Assembly (NCBI GenBank): GCA_023422955.1
Contig: JAFAGG010000039.1
Location: 1-16,593 of the forward strand
Direction: 5' to 3'
DNA length: 16,593 bases
Source of the DNA: Pseudomonadota bacterium
Lineage (GTDB): Bacteria > Pseudomonadota > Gammaproteobacteria > Burkholderiales > Burkholderiaceae_D
Part shown: positions 15,100 to 16,593 of the stretch, piece after piece
Position numbering within the stretch: position 1 is the first letter of the stretch
Layout of the letters: each line of letters opens with the position of its first letter
The notes under the pieces: model-generated
The model's input: only the letters and a program-made list of their open reading frames with translations
What the model was told of the DNA's origin: nothing
The model's database searches: none
Made by a program: the position numbers and the translations under genes

Positions 15100-16329
15100 A
15101 TGTCTCATATTCTCGTAATCGGAGCCGGCATCACCGGCGTTACCACTGCCTACAACCTTTCCCAGGCGGGATACCGCGTAACGGTGCTTGACCGCCATTT
15201 CTATCCCGCGATGGAAACTTCTTTTGCCAATGGAGGCCAGCTGTCAGCCTGCAATGCTGAAGTGTGGAACAACATGGGGACAGTTGTGAAAGGGTTGAAG
15301 TGGATGCTCAAGGCTGACGCTCCGCTGCTGTTCAATCCCATGCCTTCCTGGCATAAATACTCATGGATGGGTGGATTTGTTTCCGCCATCAAGAATTATA
15401 AAGACAACACCATCCTTACAACGCAGCTTGCACTGGAAGCAAGAAAGCATCTGTTTGCCGTTGCTGAAAAAGAGAACATTCATTTCGATCTTGAGAAGCG
15501 GGGCATTCTTCACTTCTTCCACGATAAGGTTTCTTATGAAGCGAATGAGAAAACCAACAAGTTGCTGGTTGAAGGCGGGCTTGAACGCTATGCGGTGACG
15601 CCTGAAGAAATCAAGGCCATTGAACCTACTTTAAAAGGCAACTATTACGGCGGCTTTTACACGCCATCGGATGCCACCGGCGACATCCACAAATTCACCC
15701 TGGGTTTGGCGGAAGCCTGTGTCAAATATGGAGTAAGTTTTGTCCAGGGCGCCACGGTGCAATCCATACGGCATAGCGATGCCGGCGTGCAGGTCATGTA
15801 CCAGCATGCGGACGACGGCGAAAAATCCATCAGCGCGGATGCGATCGTGGTCTGTGCCGGCGTAGGCAGCCGCGCAATCGCTTCCATGCTGGGAGACCAG
15901 GTCAATGTTTATCCGGTAAAAGGCTACTCGATCACGGTTCATCTGGATGATGAAAAAAGCGTCAATGGCGCGCCGTGGACCAGCCTGCTGGATGAAAGCG
16001 CGAAAATCGTCACGAGCCGGCTGGGCCGCGACAGATTCCGTGTTGCCGGTACAGCCGAGTTCAATGGCTACAACAGGGATATACGCGCAGATCGCATTGC
16101 GCCGCTTACCGACTGGACGCGCAGAAATTTCGATATCAGCACTGTGCGCGTCACGCCCTGGGCCGGCCTGCGTCCGATGATGCCTGACATGATGCCCCGC
16201 GTATTCAAGGGCAATAAGCCTGGCGTTTTCTACAACACCGGCCACGGACATCTGGGGTGGACGCTTTCAGCTGTCACAGCGGTGACGGTATGCCAGCTCG
16301 TGATGAATCACCATCCTTCGCAAGGCTGA
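15100..16329 (+). CDS. dadA: DadA-like FAD-dependent D-amino acid/glycine dehydrogenase
   Basis: 409 residues from the ATG at 15100, chosen because AAGG lies six bases upstream and the dinucleotide fold starts at once; upstream in-frame ATGs lie inside the riboswitch. It is a DAO-superfamily flavoprotein that oxidises an amino acid to the imino acid. Visible features: FAD motif VIGAGITGV (residues 6-14), TSFANGGQLSACNAEVW (DadA motif TSxANAGQ), SDATGDIHKF, YPVKGYSITV, WAGLRPMMPD and YNTGHGHLGWT near the C-terminus. It differs from classical DadA in having Pro-Asp-Met-Met-Pro where Pro-Asp-Gly-Thr-Pro is usual, and SAVTAV where ACGSG normally follows GWT. The tandem glycine riboswitch in its leader points to glycine as substrate, product or signal; the RidA gene upstream would hydrolyse the imine. 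Family is certain, substrate is inferred. It carries no signal peptide and probably feeds electrons to the respiratory chain at the membrane. Confidence 0.9.
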   Translation: MSHILVIGAGITGVTTAYNLSQAGYRVTVLDRHFYPAMETSFANGGQLSACNAEVWNNMGTVVKGLKWMLKADAPLLFNPMPSWHKYSWMGGFVSAIKNYKDNTILTTQLALEARKHLFAVAEKENIHFDLEKRGILHFFHDKVSYEANEKTNKLLVEGGLERYAVTPEEIKAIEPTLKGNYYGGFYTPSDATGDIHKFTLGLAEACVKYGVSFVQGATVQSIRHSDAGVQVMYQHADDGEKSISADAIVVCAGVGSRAIASMLGDQVNVYPVKGYSITVHLDDEKSVNGAPWTSLLDESAKIVTSRLGRDRFRVAGTAEFNGYNRDIRADRIAPLTDWTRRNFDISTVRVTPWAGLRPMMPDMMPRVFKGNKPGVFYNTGHGHLGWTLSAVTAVTVCQLVMNHHPSQG

Positions 16330-16396
16330 TCGAGGAACGAGGAGCAGAAGCAGAGCGGAAGCAAAAACGGATGCCTGGCATTCCTGCAATGTAATT

Positions 16397-16433
16397 AAAA
16401 AAGCCACTGCGCTATGAACGCAGTGGCTTTTTT
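16397..16433. terminator. strong bidirectional intrinsic terminator
   Basis: GCCACTGCG (16403-16411) and CGCAGTGGC (16419-16427) form a perfect 9-bp stem with loop CTATGAA. It is flanked by six A on the left (16397-16402) and six T on the right (16428-16433), so it works in both directions. It ends the dehydrogenase transcript 68 bases after the stop and could also end a convergent gene entering from the right. Confidence 0.93.
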
Positions 16434-16534
16434 CCTTTGGCCGCCTGATGCCGCCTGATTATGTCAGAGCCATCAATGAATCAATGATGCCTGGAATTTC
16501 TTCATCATTTCTTCAAACATTTCCCAATCATTGC

Positions 16535-16593
16535 TCACTCCTGATTCAGGAAATCAATGGTGGTCAATGCAAACACTTTGGTCAGCGCAATGA
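16535..16593 (-). CDS. possible 3' end of a minus-strand gene (partial)
   Basis: On the minus strand the last 59 bases read without interruption as IALTKVFALTTIDFLNQE followed by TGA at 16537-16535. The sequence is too short to identify. Directly after it comes AGGAG and an ATG at 16531 that opens only eight codons, while another frame from 16538 (GTG overlapping the TGA) encodes about 21 residues with a Glu/Lys/Met-rich helix-like stretch, ending at 16473. The bidirectional terminator downstream fits a gene arriving from this side. Low confidence. Confidence 0.3.
   Translation of the reverse strand, partial: IALTKVFALTTIDFLNQE

Overview
The window looks like chromosomal DNA of a betaproteobacterium, probably Burkholderiales (perhaps Oxalobacteraceae). 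This rests on the GC-rich coding style, the Gram-negative envelope genes (RND efflux with a NodT-type outer-membrane lipoprotein, a porin, lipoproteins with lipoboxes), a CsgG-type lipoprotein and a tandem glycine riboswitch. The placement is inference; no rRNA or tRNA is present to fix it.

Left part (1-7076): a truncated minus-strand CsgG/HfaB-type lipoprotein runs off the left edge. About 680 bases without a convincing gene follow. Then comes a plus-strand three-gene tripartite efflux operon: NodT-family outer-membrane lipoprotein, periplasmic adaptor, and HAE1-type RND permease with its proton-relay residues intact. No regulator of this operon lies in the window.

Middle (7073-11256): three minus-strand genes. 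The first is a lipoprotein with a Ser-Pro repeat linker and a predicted NHL-type beta-propeller; its stop codon overlaps the stop of the convergent RND gene. The other two are a Gram-negative porin and, immediately upstream of it, a BCCT-family (betaine/choline/carnitine type) transporter. These two probably form a transcription unit that moves solutes across both membranes.

A 749-base AT-richer gap (11257-12005) separates the BCCT gene from the divergent right-hand cluster. It holds several short dyads but no credible gene.

Right part (12006-16329): a plus-strand cluster that reads as amino-acid catabolism. It contains an MHS-type MFS symporter, a LysR-type regulator, a RidA-family enamine/imine deaminase, a tandem glycine riboswitch (two aptamers, 14859-15055), and a DadA-like FAD-dependent D-amino acid/glycine dehydrogenase, closed by a strong bidirectional intrinsic terminator. 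The logic is coherent: the transporter imports a substrate, the dehydrogenase oxidises glycine or a D-amino acid to an imine, RidA hydrolyses the imine, and glycine controls the dehydrogenase through its mRNA. A two-aptamer glycine riboswitch on a DadA-type oxidoreductase, rather than on a glycine cleavage gene, is the most notable thing here. The last ~150 bases may hold the 3' end of a minus-strand gene.
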